DNA of 64,000 nt from Marinospirillum alkaliphilum DSM 21637 (GCF_900119735.1 NZ_FPJW01000006.1:1-64000), one strand, 5' to 3'. Counted from the first letter of the stretch, positions 32,958 through 43,310 are shown. Notes: a model not told the origin generated them from the sequence alone. Made by a program: numbers and translations.

Positions 32958-33161
32958 ATGGCTAACGGCACAGTAAAATGGTTCAACGACACCAAAGGTT
33001 TCGGTTTCATCACTCCTGATAACGGTGGTGAAGACCTGTTTGCTCACTTCTCTGAAATTCAATCCTCGGGCTTCAAGTCCCTGGCTGAAAACCAGAAAGT
33101 TTCCTTTGAAGTGACCACTGGTCCCAAAGGCAAGCAAGCTTCCAAGATTCAAGTTCTGTAA
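32958..33161 (+). CDS. Cold-shock protein, CspA family
   Basis: A 67-residue single OB-fold nucleic-acid chaperone. Both RNP motifs are intact: [19 protein letters not shown] (RNP1 KGFGFI) and [10 protein letters not shown] (RNP2 LFAHF). The C-terminus [20 protein letters not shown] is standard. It binds single-stranded RNA and DNA and melts mRNA structure. Whether it is cold-induced cannot be read from the protein, but the long leader suggests post-transcriptional control. A perfect terminator follows. Confidence 0.97.
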   Translation: MANGTVKWFNDTKGFGFITPDNGGEDLFAHFSEIQSSGFKSLAENQKVSFEVTTGPKGKQASKIQVL

Positions 33162-33182
33162 TCTGAAGCTGGCTTGAAGAAA

Positions 33183-33207
33183 AACCCACCGTAAGGTGGG
33201 TTTTTTT
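33183..33207 (+). terminator. Rho-independent terminator after the csp gene
   Basis: AACCCACC and GGTGGGTT pair around GTAA and run into a T tract of seven. It separates the csp gene from the convergent fumC. Confidence 0.95.
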
Positions 33208-33242
33208 ATGCTTTCTTTTCAGCTTTTGCTTTTTCTCCAGCG

Positions 33243-34619
33243 TCAGAGCCCACCGCGTGTCAGCTTTTCCGGGTTGAGTAACTGCTCCAGTTCGGTACGG
33301 GAAAGATCCGTCTGTTCTGCTGCCACATCCAGAATCGGGCGTCCCTCCTTGTAAGCCTGCTTGGCAATTTCTGCTGCTTTGGCATAACCGATCAGCGGAT
33401 TCAAGGCTGTCACCAGTATCGGGTTACGGTCCAGTGCTTTTTGCAGATTGCTTTCCTTCACCTTGAAGGTGGTTATGGCTCGATCCGCCAGCAAGTGGCT
33501 GGCATTGCTCAGCAATTGCAGGCTCTCCAGCAGATTGGCGGCCACCAGTGGCAACATCACGTTTAATTCAAAGTTACCGGACTGCCCGGCAACAGTGATT
33601 GCAGCATCCTTGCCAATCACCTGTGCTGCAACCATGGCCACTGCCTCCGGAATCACCGGATTGACCTTGCCAGGCATGATGGATGAGCCGGGTTGCAATG
33701 CTTCCAGCTCAATTTCTGCCAATCCGGCCAGCGGGCCGGAGTTCATCCAGCGCAGGTCATTGGCAATTTTCATCAGGCTGACGGCAGTGGTTTTTAACTG
33801 GCCAGATAACGCCACAGCCGTATCCTGGGAACCGATCAGTGCAAAGAAATGATCCGCCGGGCGAAAGTCCAGCCCGGTCTGTTCACTCAGCAGCTGACAG
33901 AAGCGGGTCGTAAATGCCGGATGGGCATTGATGCCGGTACCCACGGCGGTGCCTCCTTGCGCCAGTTGCTGCAATTGGGGTTGCAGGGTTTCCAGGCGTT
34001 GAATGTTGTGGTTGATTTGAGTTGCCCAGCCTTCCAGCATCTGGCCAAAGGTGACAGGCATGGCGTCCATCAGATGAGTCCGACCGGTTTTCACCAGATG
34101 ACCCACTTGATCTGCTTTGTTCAGGCAGGCCTGTTGCAGATGCCGGAGTGCAGGCAGCAGGTTGCCCTGTAATGCCAGTACTGCGCTGACGTGAATGCAG
34201 GTGGGAATCACGTCATTACTGCTCTGGCTGCAGTTGATGTGATCATTGGCGCTGACGGGTTGGCCAAGGATGCGGCTGGCCAGGGTGGCCAGCACTTCGT
34301 TGGCGTTCATGTTGCTGCTGGTACCGGAGCCGGTCTGGAAGACGTCTACCGGGAAGTGTTGCATGAATGAGTTGTTGCCCAGCAGCTCATCGGCAGCAGC
34401 TTCAATGGCATCAGCCATTTCCTGTGACAGCAGGCCCAGCTCGGCATTGGTGTGTGCTGCAGTGATTTTTATCAGCAACAGTGAGCGGATGAAAGCTTCC
34501 GGCAGTGGCTGGCCACTGATCGGAAAGTTGTTGATGGCGCGTTGAGTCTGGGCTGAGTAGAGGGCATCAGCAGGGACTTGCAGTTCACCGAGACTGTCTT
34601 TTTCAATGCGGATGTTCAT
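33243..34619 (-). CDS. fumC: Class II fumarate hydratase
   Basis: A 458-residue iron-free fumarase interconverting fumarate and malate in the TCA cycle. The start MNIRIEKDSLGELQVPADALYSAQTQRAINNFPISG and the signature GSSIMPGKVNPVIPE (catalytic Ser loop) are clear. GSGTSSNMNANEVLA and TGRTHLMDAMPVTFGQ (active-site His) are also present. Length equals E. coli FumC. The ATG has AAGGAG ten bases upstream, but that site lies within a 15-bp RNA stem, suggesting controlled translation. It follows metG on the same strand with an 83-base gap. Confidence 0.97.
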   Translation of the reverse strand: MNIRIEKDSLGELQVPADALYSAQTQRAINNFPISGQPLPEAFIRSLLLIKITAAHTNAELGLLSQEMADAIEAAADELLGNNSFMQHFPVDVFQTGSGTSSNMNANEVLATLASRILGQPVSANDHINCSQSSNDVIPTCIHVSAVLALQGNLLPALRHLQQACLNKADQVGHLVKTGRTHLMDAMPVTFGQMLEGWATQINHNIQRLETLQPQLQQLAQGGTAVGTGINAHPAFTTRFCQLLSEQTGLDFRPADHFFALIGSQDTAVALSGQLKTTAVSLMKIANDLRWMNSGPLAGLAEIELEALQPGSSIMPGKVNPVIPEAVAMVAAQVIGKDAAITVAGQSGNFELNVMLPLVAANLLESLQLLSNASHLLADRAITTFKVKESNLQKALDRNPILVTALNPLIGYAKAAEIAKQAYKEGRPILDVAAEQTDLSRTELEQLLNPEKLTRGGL

Positions 34620-34623
34620 GGTT

Positions 34624-34668
34624 GCTGCGCTCCTTGTTGGCTGATTTCAGCTTAACAAAAAGCGCAGC
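34624..34668 (-). promoter_or_regulatory. Hairpin that buries the fumC ribosome binding site
   Basis: In the minus-strand RNA, GCUGCGCU (34668-34661) pairs with AGCGCAGC (34631-34624). Two U-G wobbles and UUGUU/AACAA extend this to a continuous 15-bp stem, topped by GCUG-AAAU-CAGC. The fumC Shine-Dalgarno AAGGAG (34635-34630) is entirely inside the stem. There is no T run, so a terminator is unlikely. Confidence 0.65.
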
Positions 34669-34702
34669 AGGGGCCTGAATCAATTCTGGCTATCTGCCTG
34701 AT

Positions 34703-36745
34703 TTAAACCACGCGCATGCCGGGCTGGGCACCTGAGTGGGGTTCCAGCAGGTAAATGCCTTCACCATCACCGGCAGCCAGTACCATGCCTTCGGACAGGC
34801 CAAACTTCATCTGGCGCGGTGCCAGGTTGGCCACCATCACTGTCAGTTTGCCTTCCAGGTCTTCCGGCTGGTAGGCACTTTTGATACCGGAGAACACAGT
34901 ACGGGTTTCACCGCCCAGATCCAGGGTCAGTTTCAGCAGCTTGTTGGCCTTGGGTACAGCTTCACACTTCACAATACGGGCGATGCGCAGATCCACCTTG
35001 ATGAAATCATCAAAGGAGATTTCTGCGGCAAGCGGCTCTTTTTGCAGCGGGCCATCAGCAACCGGTGCCACAGCACCTTGTTTTAAGGCCATTTCCTTTT
35101 CAGCATCTTCGCGGCTGGCTTCCAGCAGGGCTTCAATCTGGCTGCTTTCTACGCGGGTCATCATCGGCTTGAAGGCTTCAATCGCATGGTTTTCCAGCGG
35201 CTGGCTACGGCTGTTCCAGTCCAGTGTGGCAATTTTCAGGAATTCAGCGGTTTGTCCGGCCATACCTGGCAACACCGGGGCCAGGTAAACCATCAGCACA
35301 CGGAACAGGTTGATGCCGGTGGAGCAGACAGCCTGCACTTCAGCGTCCTTACCTTCCTGTTTGGCCAGCACCCAGGGGGCCTGATCGTTGATCCAGGTGT
35401 TGGCTTCATCCGCCAGCTCCATGATCTGACGCAGGGCGCGACCGAACTCGCGGCGGTCATAGTCGGCAGCAATGGCATCACCGGCATCAACAAACCGCTG
35501 ATAAAGCGCTGCATCACTCATGGGTGCCAGTACACCACCGCCTTTTTTGACAAAACCGGCACAGCGGCTGGCGATGTTGACCAGCTTGCCGACCAGATCG
35601 GAGTTCACCCGGAACACAAAGTCTTCCAGATTTAAATCCAGATCATCCACGCGGCTGGTCAGTTTGGCGGCAAAGTAATAACGCAGGTATTCCGGGTTCA
35701 GGTGATCCAGGTAGGTGCGCGCTTTGATGAAGGTGCCGCGAGACTTGGACATCTTGGCACCGTTGACGGTGACAAAGCCGTGGCAGTTGATGCTGTTGGG
35801 GGTGCGGAAACCGGCACCTTCCAGCATGGCAGGCCAGAACAGGGCATGGAAATAAACAATGTCCTTGCCGATGAAGTGATACACCTCGGCATCCGAGCCC
35901 GGTGCCCAGTAGTCATCAAAGTTCAGGTCTTCGCGCTGGTCACAGAGGTTCTTGAAGCTGGCCAGGTAACCGATGGGGGCATCCAGCCAGACATAAAAAT
36001 ACTTGCCGGGTGCATCAGGGATTTCAAAACCGAAATAGGGTGCATCACGGGAGATATCCCATTCTTGCAGGCCGGATTCAAACCATTCCTTCAGCTTGTT
36101 GGCAATCTGCTCCTGCAAACGGCCATCCTGCGTCCAGCTTTGCAGAAAATCAGCAAAATCCGGCAACTTGAAGAAGAAATGCTGAGAGCTTTTCATCACC
36201 GGGGTGGCACCGGAAATGGCTGAACGGGGATTGATCAGCTCGGCAGGTGTGTAGGTGGCTGAGCATTTTTCGCAGTTATCACCGTACTGGTCTTCAGCAC
36301 CACACTTGGGGCAGGTGCCCTTGATGAAACGATCCGCCAGAAACAGGCCTTTCTCGGGGTCATACATCTGCTCAATTTCGCGCGTGGCAATGTGGCCCTT
36401 GTCGCGCAGGCGGGTGTAGATCAGTTCGGAGAAATAGCGGTTTTCATCCGAATGGGTGGAGTGGTAGTTGTCAAAATGGATCTGGAAGCCTTTGAAGTCT
36501 TCATGATGCTCCACCCGAACCCGGTCAATCAGTTGCTGGGCAGTGATGCCTTCCTGCTCGGCGCGCAGCATGATGGCGGTGCCGTGGGCATCATCGGCGC
36601 AGACGTAGGTGCACTGGTTGCCGATGCTGTTCTGGAAACGGGTCCAGATGTCGGTCTGAATGTATTCCAGCAGGTGGCCAAGGTGAATCGGACCGTTGGC
36701 ATAGGGCAGGGCGCTGGTGACCAGAATTTTGCGTTGAGTGGGCAT
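34703..36745 (-). CDS. metG: Methionyl-tRNA synthetase
   Basis: A 680-residue class I aminoacyl-tRNA synthetase. It has the HIGH-type motif [15 protein letters not shown], the four-cysteine zinc knuckle [17 protein letters not shown] and KMSKS ([12 protein letters not shown]). An anticodon-binding helical domain follows ([14 protein letters not shown]). The C-terminal tRNA-binding/dimerisation domain (residues 575-680, [31 protein letters not shown]) is that of the long E. coli-type enzyme. AGGA lies just upstream of the ATG. Confidence 0.98.
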   Translation of the reverse strand: MPTQRKILVTSALPYANGPIHLGHLLEYIQTDIWTRFQNSIGNQCTYVCADDAHGTAIMLRAEQEGITAQQLIDRVRVEHHEDFKGFQIHFDNYHSTHSDENRYFSELIYTRLRDKGHIATREIEQMYDPEKGLFLADRFIKGTCPKCGAEDQYGDNCEKCSATYTPAELINPRSAISGATPVMKSSQHFFFKLPDFADFLQSWTQDGRLQEQIANKLKEWFESGLQEWDISRDAPYFGFEIPDAPGKYFYVWLDAPIGYLASFKNLCDQREDLNFDDYWAPGSDAEVYHFIGKDIVYFHALFWPAMLEGAGFRTPNSINCHGFVTVNGAKMSKSRGTFIKARTYLDHLNPEYLRYYFAAKLTSRVDDLDLNLEDFVFRVNSDLVGKLVNIASRCAGFVKKGGGVLAPMSDAALYQRFVDAGDAIAADYDRREFGRALRQIMELADEANTWINDQAPWVLAKQEGKDAEVQAVCSTGINLFRVLMVYLAPVLPGMAGQTAEFLKIATLDWNSRSQPLENHAIEAFKPMMTRVESSQIEALLEASREDAEKEMALKQGAVAPVADGPLQKEPLAAEISFDDFIKVDLRIARIVKCEAVPKANKLLKLTLDLGGETRTVFSGIKSAYQPEDLEGKLTVMVANLAPRQMKFGLSEGMVLAAGDGEGIYLLEPHSGAQPGMRVV

Positions 36746-37014
36746 GGAGATCCTGAATCTTGAAACGGTGAATGCAAGAAAATAATGAATCCCGCTATCT
36801 TAGCGATTTTCAGGCTGCAGTGCATCTGCTCAAGGGCGTTGCTTCATCTCAGTCTTGCCTTGCCACAAAACCTGCTGCTAATCTGAGAGACAGCAACAGG
36901 TTACAGGTGCGTGGCAGGAATGATCTTTCTGCCCGCCCGTAAACATCCCGGCTGACACAATCGGCCAGGGACAAGTGGCAATAACAACTATAAGTAACTC
37001 AGAAGGTACTAGCC

Positions 37015-38220
37015 ATGAGCGACCTGCGTAATCTGGACGTGGAGCTGGTTCATCAGCCTGCGTTTCTGGATCCCGTGACTTCGGTGATTCCCACCTTCCG
37101 TCTGCTGCAACAGGACGGCACGCTTTACCCCGGTGCCCAGGCACCTGACATGAGTCAGGAACTGGCACTCAAAATCCACGATACCTTTCTGTTCATCCGT
37201 GCCCTGGACGAACGCATGCTGGCTTCCCAGCGGCAGGGGCGGATCAGCTTTTACATGACCCAGACCGGTGAAGAGGCCTCGGATACCTGCAGTGCTGCGG
37301 CACTGGATGCCGGGGATGTGATTTTTGCCCAGTATCGTGAACAGGGCGCACTGGCTTTTCGTGGTTTCAGTGTGGATCAGTTCATGAACCAGATCTTTTC
37401 CAATCACAAGGATCTCGGTAAAGGGCGTCAGATGCCGATTCATTACGGCTCCCGTGAATTGAATTACGTCACCATCTCCTCACCGCTGGGCACCCAGATT
37501 CCTCAGGCCACAGGTTATGCCTTTGGCTTCAGACAGTCGCAGCAGAAGCAGTGTGTGATTTGTTATTTCGGTGAGGGTGCAGCCTCGGAAGGTGATTTTC
37601 ATGCCGGCCTGAACATGGCCGGTGTGCTGAAAGTGCCGGTGATCTTTTTCTGCCGCAACAATGGTTATGCCATTTCCACACCGGTGCATGAGCAACTGGC
37701 CGGTGATGGTGTGGCCGGGCGCGGTCCCGGTTATGGCCTGAAAACCCTGCGGGTGGATGGCAATGATGCACTGGCGGTTTATGAAGCCACTCGCCTGGCA
37801 CGTCAGATGGCGGTGGAAGAACACCAGCCGGTGTTGATTGAATCCATGACCTATCGCCTGGGCGCTCATTCCAGCTCGGATGACCCCAGTGGTTACCGCA
37901 GCCGCAAGGAAGAAGACCAATGGCGTGATAAAGACCCGGTGGCGCGTTTCCGCAACTGGCTGATCAAGCAAGGCTGGTGGACTGATGCGCAGGATCAGGC
38001 GCGACAGGCTGAACATCGCAAGGCGGTGGCGGATGCCATGAAACGGGCAGAAAAACTCGACAGCCCGCCGTTGGAAGACCTGTTCAGTGATGTGTATGAC
38101 CTGCTGCCCTGGCACCTGCAACAGCAGCAGCAGCAGGCCAGAGAACACATCCTGCGGCATCCGCAGGCTTATCCGGCCACTGCGCCGCGCCTGAAAGCCG
38201 CTGGGGAGGGCAAAGCATGA
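37015..38220 (+). CDS. bkdA1: Branched-chain 2-oxoacid dehydrogenase E1 alpha
   Basis: A 401-residue thiamine diphosphate-dependent subunit of the complex that decarboxylates keto acids from Val, Leu and Ile. It shows [20 protein letters not shown], the TPP motif [23 protein letters not shown] and [10 protein letters not shown] phosphorylation-loop-like [22 protein letters not shown] segment marks the BCKDH type rather than pyruvate dehydrogenase. GAAGG lies upstream. The stop overlaps the beta subunit (ATGA). First of three genes; no E3 or bkdR is adjacent. Confidence 0.95.
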   Translation: MSDLRNLDVELVHQPAFLDPVTSVIPTFRLLQQDGTLYPGAQAPDMSQELALKIHDTFLFIRALDERMLASQRQGRISFYMTQTGEEASDTCSAAALDAGDVIFAQYREQGALAFRGFSVDQFMNQIFSNHKDLGKGRQMPIHYGSRELNYVTISSPLGTQIPQATGYAFGFRQSQQKQCVICYFGEGAASEGDFHAGLNMAGVLKVPVIFFCRNNGYAISTPVHEQLAGDGVAGRGPGYGLKTLRVDGNDALAVYEATRLARQMAVEEHQPVLIESMTYRLGAHSSSDDPSGYRSRKEEDQWRDKDPVARFRNWLIKQGWWTDAQDQARQAEHRKAVADAMKRAEKLDSPPLEDLFSDVYDLLPWHLQQQQQQAREHILRHPQAYPATAPRLKAAGEGKA

Positions 38221-39194
38221 GCCAGATGAATCTGCTGCAAGCCATCAATTCAGCGCTGGATACGGCCATGAAGCAGGATGAGCGGGTGTTGTGTTTTGGT
38301 GAGGACGTGGGAGCATTCGGGGGCGTATTCCGTGCGACCAGTCATCTGCAGGAAAAATACGGTAAACACCGCTGTTTTAATACACCGCTGACGGAACAGG
38401 GCATCATCGGTTTTGCCAATGGTCTGGCGACCCAGGGGCAGGTGCCGGTGGCCGAGATCCAGTTTGCGGATTACATCTTCCCGGCTTTTGACCAGATCGT
38501 GAACGAAACGGCCAAATACCGGTATCGCTCCGGCAATGAATTTAATGTGGGTAGCCTCACCATTCGTACGCCCTACGGTGGCGGCATTCATGGCGGTTTG
38601 TATCACTCCCAGTCACCGGAAGCCTATTTCACCCATACCCCCGGCCTGAAAGTGGTGGTGCCTCGTAATCCTGAGCAGGCCAAGGGACTGCTGCTGGCAT
38701 CCATCCGTGATGACAACCCGGTGTTGTTTTTTGAGCCGAAAAAACTCTATCGCGCGGCTGTGGGTGAGGTACCGGATGAAGACTACACCCTGCCGCTGGG
38801 GCAGGCCGAAGTGCTGCGTGAAGGCACCGATGTGACTCTGGTGGCCTGGGGGGCACAGGTGCAGGCCATCGAAAAGGCCGCTGAGCTGGCGGCAGAGGCG
38901 GGTATTTCCTGCGAGGTGATTGACCTGCGCACGCTGCTGCCCTGGGATCATGACACCCTGGCAACTTCACTGAAAAAAACCGGGCGACTGATCATCAATC
39001 ACGAAGCCCCGCGCACCAGTGGTTTTGGTGCCGAATTGGCAGCCAGTCTGCAGGAAAGCTGTTTCCTGTACCTGGAATCTCCCATCCTGCGGGTCACCGG
39101 CTGGGATACCCCCTTCCCGCTGGCGCTGGAGAAGGAATACTTCCCCAACGAATTACGTACCCTGGATGCCATCAAGGCCAGTGTCGGTTACTGA
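38217..39194 (+). CDS. bkdA2: Branched-chain 2-oxoacid dehydrogenase E1 beta
   Basis: A 325-residue partner of the alpha subunit. Typical landmarks: [115 protein letters not shown]. The HSQSPEA motif with its active-site His is intact. The transketolase C-terminal domain follows. It overlaps the alpha gene by four bases and is ten bases from the E2 gene. Confidence 0.96.
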   Translation: MSQMNLLQAINSALDTAMKQDERVLCFGEDVGAFGGVFRATSHLQEKYGKHRCFNTPLTEQGIIGFANGLATQGQVPVAEIQFADYIFPAFDQIVNETAKYRYRSGNEFNVGSLTIRTPYGGGIHGGLYHSQSPEAYFTHTPGLKVVVPRNPEQAKGLLLASIRDDNPVLFFEPKKLYRAAVGEVPDEDYTLPLGQAEVLREGTDVTLVAWGAQVQAIEKAAELAAEAGISCEVIDLRTLLPWDHDTLATSLKKTGRLIINHEAPRTSGFGAELAASLQESCFLYLESPILRVTGWDTPFPLALEKEYFPNELRTLDAIKASVGY

Positions 39195-39204
39195 GGAGAT
39201 TGCC

Positions 39205-40443
39205 ATGAAAATTGACTTTATCCTGCCCGACATCGGGGAAGGCATTGTGGAATGTGAGCTGGTCGAATGGCACATTCAGGAAGGTGAAGCGGTCGCAGAA
39301 GACCAGCCTGTGGCGGATGTGATGACCGACAAGGCGCTGGTGGAAATCACCGCCATGCACACTGGCACCATCACCCGGCACTATTGGAACAAGGGTGATG
39401 TGGCCAAGGTCGGCAAACCCTTGTTCCAGATCGAAGTCAGTGCTGAAGAAGCCGCCAGACACCCGGAAGTCACTCAGGTGGCTGAGGATGCCGCACCGGC
39501 AGCAGCAACCGAAGCAGTGACTGCGCCGACCTGCTCTGATCAACCCCGGACTCGCCCCGGCAAGGCACTGGCCAGCCCGGCCGTGCGGCGCATGGCGCGT
39601 GAGCTGGAACTGGACCTGAGCCAGGTGCAGGGCAGTGGCAGGGATGGCCGGGTGTTAAAAGAAGATCTGCTGGCACTGCAAGGGGATGAATCCCGCCCCG
39701 CAGTTGCATCAGACGATTCGGTCAGCAGGCCTGCAGCGGTGAATCGCACTGTATCCATCAAGGGCGTGCAGGCGGCGATGGCCCGGCAGATGCAGGATGC
39801 CTATTCCAGCATTCCGCATTTCACCTATGCCGAAGAGCTGGATGTCACCGAGCTGGAAGCCCTGCGTTTGCAATTGCGGCCGGAATTCGAGAAGGACGGG
39901 CTGCGTCTGAGCCTGATGCCTTTCATGATGAAAGCCATTGCGCTGGCCGTGCAGCAATACCCACTGCTGAACAGTCGCGTGAATGCAGAATGCACCGAAA
40001 TCACTTATCTGGCAGATGTGAACATCGGCATGGCTGCGGATACCCCGATGGGCTTGCTGGTGCCCAATGTCAAACAGGTGCAGCACAAGTCACTGAAAGA
40101 GCTGGCAGCGGAAATCAACCGCCTCACCGATGCCGCCCGTCAGGGCAAACTGCCACCGGACAGCATGAAAGGTGGCAGCATCAGCATTTCCAACATCGGT
40201 GTGATCGGTGGCACCGTGGCGACTCCCATCATCAACAAACCGGAAGTGGCGATTGTGGCGCTGGGACGCATCCAGCAGCTACCACGCTTTAACAGCAAGG
40301 GAGAGGTGGAAGCCCGCCAGATCCTGAACGTCAGCTGGTCCGGTGACCACCGGGTGATTGATGGAGCCACCATGGCCCGCTTCTGCAACCTCTGGAAAAG
40401 CTACCTCGAACAACCCGCCAGAATGCTGGTGGATTTGAGGTGA
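39205..40443 (+). CDS. bkdB: Branched-chain 2-oxoacid dehydrogenase E2 (lipoamide acyltransferase)
   Basis: A 412-residue core subunit. One N-terminal lipoyl domain with the lipoylated Lys43 (VMTDKALVEI) is followed by a linker and a peripheral subunit-binding domain (residues 117-155, SPAVRRMARELELDLSQVQGSG). The catalytic domain ends in SWSGDHRVIDGATMARF, with the His and Asp of acyltransferases. GAGGAG precedes the ATG. A single lipoyl domain is usual for BCKDH E2. E3 must come from elsewhere. A strong hairpin lies 34 bases downstream. Confidence 0.96.
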   Translation: MKIDFILPDIGEGIVECELVEWHIQEGEAVAEDQPVADVMTDKALVEITAMHTGTITRHYWNKGDVAKVGKPLFQIEVSAEEAARHPEVTQVAEDAAPAAATEAVTAPTCSDQPRTRPGKALASPAVRRMARELELDLSQVQGSGRDGRVLKEDLLALQGDESRPAVASDDSVSRPAAVNRTVSIKGVQAAMARQMQDAYSSIPHFTYAEELDVTELEALRLQLRPEFEKDGLRLSLMPFMMKAIALAVQQYPLLNSRVNAECTEITYLADVNIGMAADTPMGLLVPNVKQVQHKSLKELAAEINRLTDAARQGKLPPDSMKGGSISISNIGVIGGTVATPIINKPEVAIVALGRIQQLPRFNSKGEVEARQILNVSWSGDHRVIDGATMARFCNLWKSYLEQPARMLVDLR

Positions 40444-40476
40444 TTAACGGGGGTTAGAGGAGAACCTGAAAACTAT

Positions 40477-40508
40477 CAGGGTGTGGCTGAGCAACTCAGC
40501 ACACCCTG
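40477..40508 (+). other. Strong hairpin downstream of the bkd operon
   Basis: CAGGGTGT-GCTGAG pairs with CTCAGC-ACACCCTG, 14 pairs with one bulged G and a CAA loop. No T run follows (TCTGGC). It may protect the 3' end of the mRNA or act in both directions; it is too strong to be chance folding. Confidence 0.6.
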
Positions 40509-40652
40509 TCTGGCACTAAATCTAATCAGGTGCAGACTGCCCTGAACTCCCTTGCAAGTCCATTTGTGATAGGATCAATCAGATTCTGGTGCAAAACGCC
40601 CCTGTACACGCCCTTGTCATTATTGAGACGTCATCAGTGATCTTGAATCATC

Positions 40653-41474
40653 ATGCATCGATCTGAAACCGGCTGGATCTGGCGTCTTTTTCTTCTCTTG
40701 CTTCTTGGCCTTTCCCTGCTGGCCTGCCGCCAGCCCGATGCTGATACTTATCAAGCCCCTGATACCACGCCTGTTGCCAGTTACCGGGTCATACAACACT
40801 ATCCTCATGATGCTGAAGCCTTCACCCAGGGTTTGTTGTTTCATCAGGGTTACCTTTATGAAAGCACCGGCTTGTATGGTCAGTCCACGCTGCGCCGGGT
40901 GAAGCTGAAAACGGGTGAGGTGAAGCAGTCGGTACCCCTGGATGCAGCCTTGTTCGGTGAAGGGCTGGCGCTGTGGCAGGATCGTCTGATTCAGCTCACC
41001 TGGTTGGCCGGTGTGGCACTGGTTTATGACCTGCACAGTCTGGCATTGCTGGATGCTTTCCGTTACGAGGGCCAGGGCTGGGGGTTAACACATGATGATC
41101 AATGGCTGATTCTCAGTGATGGCACGGCAACCCTGCGTTTTCTGAACCCGGAAACCTTCGAGGAAATCCGCCGTGTGCAAGTGCTGGATGGTGGTGTTCC
41201 AGTCACTCAGCTGAATGAGCTGGAATACGTGAATGGTGAAATCCTTGCCAATGTCTGGCATACCGATCAAATCGCCCGGATTGATCCGCAATCCGGTCAG
41301 GTGCTCGGTTGGATTGATCTCACCGGCCTGCTGCCGGAACACCTCAAGCCGGAAGACCGTGAAGGGGTGTTGAATGGCATCGCCTGGGATGCAGAAAGCC
41401 AGCGACTGTTTGTTACCGGTAAGTTATGGCCAAAAATCTTTGAAATTGAATTACAGTCAACGGATAAAAAGTGA
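40653..41474 (+). CDS. Glutaminyl-peptide cyclotransferase, lipoprotein
   Basis: A 273-residue glutamine cyclotransferase that converts N-terminal Gln to pyroglutamate. A signal sequence with lipobox LLACR predicts a lipoprotein. The five-bladed propeller type of plant and bacterial QCs is shown by HYPHDAEAFTQGLLFHQGYLYESTGLYGQSTLRRVKLKTGEV, EGLALWQDRLIQLTW and GWGLTHDDQWLILSDGTATLRFLNPETF. ELEYVNGEILANVW and GVLNGIAWDAESQRLFVTGKLWPKIFEI follow. All blades are present at the usual length. The substrates are probably exported peptides. Confidence 0.93.
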   Translation: MHRSETGWIWRLFLLLLLGLSLLACRQPDADTYQAPDTTPVASYRVIQHYPHDAEAFTQGLLFHQGYLYESTGLYGQSTLRRVKLKTGEVKQSVPLDAALFGEGLALWQDRLIQLTWLAGVALVYDLHSLALLDAFRYEGQGWGLTHDDQWLILSDGTATLRFLNPETFEEIRRVQVLDGGVPVTQLNELEYVNGEILANVWHTDQIARIDPQSGQVLGWIDLTGLLPEHLKPEDREGVLNGIAWDAESQRLFVTGKLWPKIFEIELQSTDKK

Positions 41475-41499
41475 CTTGTTGATCAAAAGGAGCTTCAGG

Positions 41500-42198
41500 A
41501 TGAAAACAATTGGTCTGCTCGGTGGTATGAGCTGGGAAAGCACCCGGGATTATTACACCTCCATCAACCAGGGCGTCAAAGAACGCCTTGGAGGTCTGCA
41601 TTCGGCTCAACTGGTGCTCTACAGTGTTGATTTTGATCCCATTGAAAAACTGCAGCATCAGGGTGACTGGGCTGGCACAGCGGCGATTCTTTGTCAGGCA
41701 GCGCGTAATATTGAAGCGGCAGGTGCTGATTTTCTGTTGATTTGTACCAACACCATGCACAAGGTCGCACCGGAAATAGAGGCAGCAATTCAGATTCCAT
41801 TGGTGCATCTGGCCGATGCCACTGCTGAAAGCCTGCTGGCATCTGGTATCAAGAAGGTCGGTTTACTGGGTACAGCATTCACCATGGAGCAGGATTTTTA
41901 CAAAGGTCGCCTGCAGCAGAAGTTTGGCCTGGATGTACTGGTTCCTGATGCTGATGACCGAGCATTGGTGCATCAGGTGATTTATCAGGAGCTGTGTCTG
42001 GGACAGCTTCACGAAACATCCCGTAAAGAGTATCTGCGCATCATCAGTCAGTTGGCACAGCAGGGTGCGGAGGCGGTGATTCTGGGGTGTACAGAAATTG
42101 CCATGCTGGTTCATCAGAAGGATACTGATGTTCCCCTGTTTGATACAACAGCCATTCATGCAAGAAAGGCTGTAGCGCTGGCGCTGGATGTTGTTTGA
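41500..42198 (+). CDS. Aspartate/glutamate racemase family protein
   Basis: A 232-residue PLP-independent racemase. It has the start MKTIGLLGGMSWESTRDYY, the first catalytic cysteine in FLLICTNTMHK, and the second in EAVILGCTEIAMLV. Spacing is standard for the YgeA/aspartate racemase group. AAAAGGAG lies eight bases before the ATG. It follows the cyclotransferase gene by 25 bases on the same strand. Substrate preference among Asp, Glu and other amino acids cannot be told. Confidence 0.93.
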   Translation: MKTIGLLGGMSWESTRDYYTSINQGVKERLGGLHSAQLVLYSVDFDPIEKLQHQGDWAGTAAILCQAARNIEAAGADFLLICTNTMHKVAPEIEAAIQIPLVHLADATAESLLASGIKKVGLLGTAFTMEQDFYKGRLQQKFGLDVLVPDADDRALVHQVIYQELCLGQLHETSRKEYLRIISQLAQQGAEAVILGCTEIAMLVHQKDTDVPLFDTTAIHARKAVALALDVV

Positions 42199-42244
42199 AA
42201 TCGATCTTTCCATCATGACGCAAAGCTTTTAAGGGCGTTACTGA

Positions 42245-43219
42245 TCAGGGGTCAGTCAGGCATCCCAGGCTTTTCAGGGTTTTTTCCAGCGCCTGATCCA
42301 GCGGGGTGTGAGGCTCCTGTCCAAGCAATGAAATCAATCTTGTGTTATCCAGCTGCAGTGTCTGTTGCCAGAGATAACGCATTTCCAGAAGTTCAGCAAA
42401 GGTTTCGTTGAAGGGTGAGGCCAGTTGCACCAGCCACCAGGGAAAGCGCCAGACCTTCGGAACTTTACCCCTGTGTGCCGTAACAACCCGCTGCAAGGCT
42501 GCAACCATCTGTCGGCCATCCTCATCCCAATGCCCTCGGAAGTGAAAGTGGCTGAAGCCAGGCAGTTGTTCACGTCGCTCCAGCAGTTTGATCAGGGTTG
42601 CTGCCACGTCTGGCAGGTAAGCCCATTGGTGGCCTGCCCCGGGGGTATTGGGATCAACAATGAAACGGGTCGCTTTCCCCGGCTGGATCATGCCTTGAGC
42701 CAGCCAGTTGTTGGCCGCACCTGGACCAAAAAAATCTCCGCTACGCAACAGAATCACCTGTCCACCCTGATCTGCGTGATTCTGCAGGCGCTGCTCCAGT
42801 TCAACCCGAATTCTGCCTTTACGGGTCAAAGGTTGCTGAGGTGCATCTTCTGTGATCAGAGGAAAAACATCCGGTCCATAGTTGTAGACAGTACCCGGCA
42901 TGAGAATGCAGGCATGGTGGTTGCGAGCGGCAGTCAAGGTGCTTTCCAGCATCGGCAGCACCAGACCACTCCAGTTACGGTAACCGGGTGGGTTCACCGC
43001 ATGCAGCAAGACACTGCAGCCGGCAGCTGCCACATCGGTGTCAGCCGGGTTCATGGCGTCACCCCTGATCCAGGTGATGCCGTCCTGCTGTACCTCCTGA
43101 TGTTTCAAATCGCGCTTCATGGCTTTGACCTGCCAGCCTGCATCACGCAGCTGACGTGTTGTTTCACCACCTATGCCACCAGTGGCACCCAGTACCAGAA
43201 TGGAAGGTTGTTGATTCAT
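42245..43219 (-). CDS. NAD(P)-binding NmrA/epimerase-like protein
   Basis: A 324-residue extended short-chain dehydrogenase-type protein. The Rossmann loop is LVLGATGGIGGETTRQL. ILMPGTVYNYGPD holds a Tyr near the SDR position, though the YxxxK lysine is not obvious. LLRSGDFFGPGAANNWL and HQWAYLPDVAATLIKLLE are typical of the epimerase branch. The substrate is unknown. It is divergent from a LysR regulator with palindromes between them, so regulation by that protein is likely. Confidence 0.85.
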   Translation of the reverse strand: MNQQPSILVLGATGGIGGETTRQLRDAGWQVKAMKRDLKHQEVQQDGITWIRGDAMNPADTDVAAAGCSVLLHAVNPPGYRNWSGLVLPMLESTLTAARNHHACILMPGTVYNYGPDVFPLITEDAPQQPLTRKGRIRVELEQRLQNHADQGGQVILLRSGDFFGPGAANNWLAQGMIQPGKATRFIVDPNTPGAGHQWAYLPDVAATLIKLLERREQLPGFSHFHFRGHWDEDGRQMVAALQRVVTAHRGKVPKVWRFPWWLVQLASPFNETFAELLEMRYLWQQTLQLDNTRLISLLGQEPHTPLDQALEKTLKSLGCLTDP

Positions 43220-43260
43220 GTTTTTGCTCCTGTGTGATCAGTTGGGAGCTTACAGGCATT

Positions 43261-43303
43261 TATTGATAAACAATATTGACTTGATTTGTATATTGGCCAT
43301 ACA
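43261..43303. promoter_or_regulatory. LysR-type operator palindromes between divergent genes
   Basis: Two inverted repeats lie just before the LysR start: TATTG-ATAAA-CAATA at 43261-43275 and TGTAT-N7-ATACA at 43287-43303. The second fits the T-N11-A LysR box. They are placed to control both the regulator and the divergent dehydrogenase-like gene. Confidence 0.6.
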
Positions 43304-43310
43304 TTTATGA

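Noticed and set aside
36746-37014. Possible riboswitch or small RNA in the 269-base gap between metG and bkdA1
   Set aside because: No recognisable riboswitch core or strong terminator hairpin was seen.
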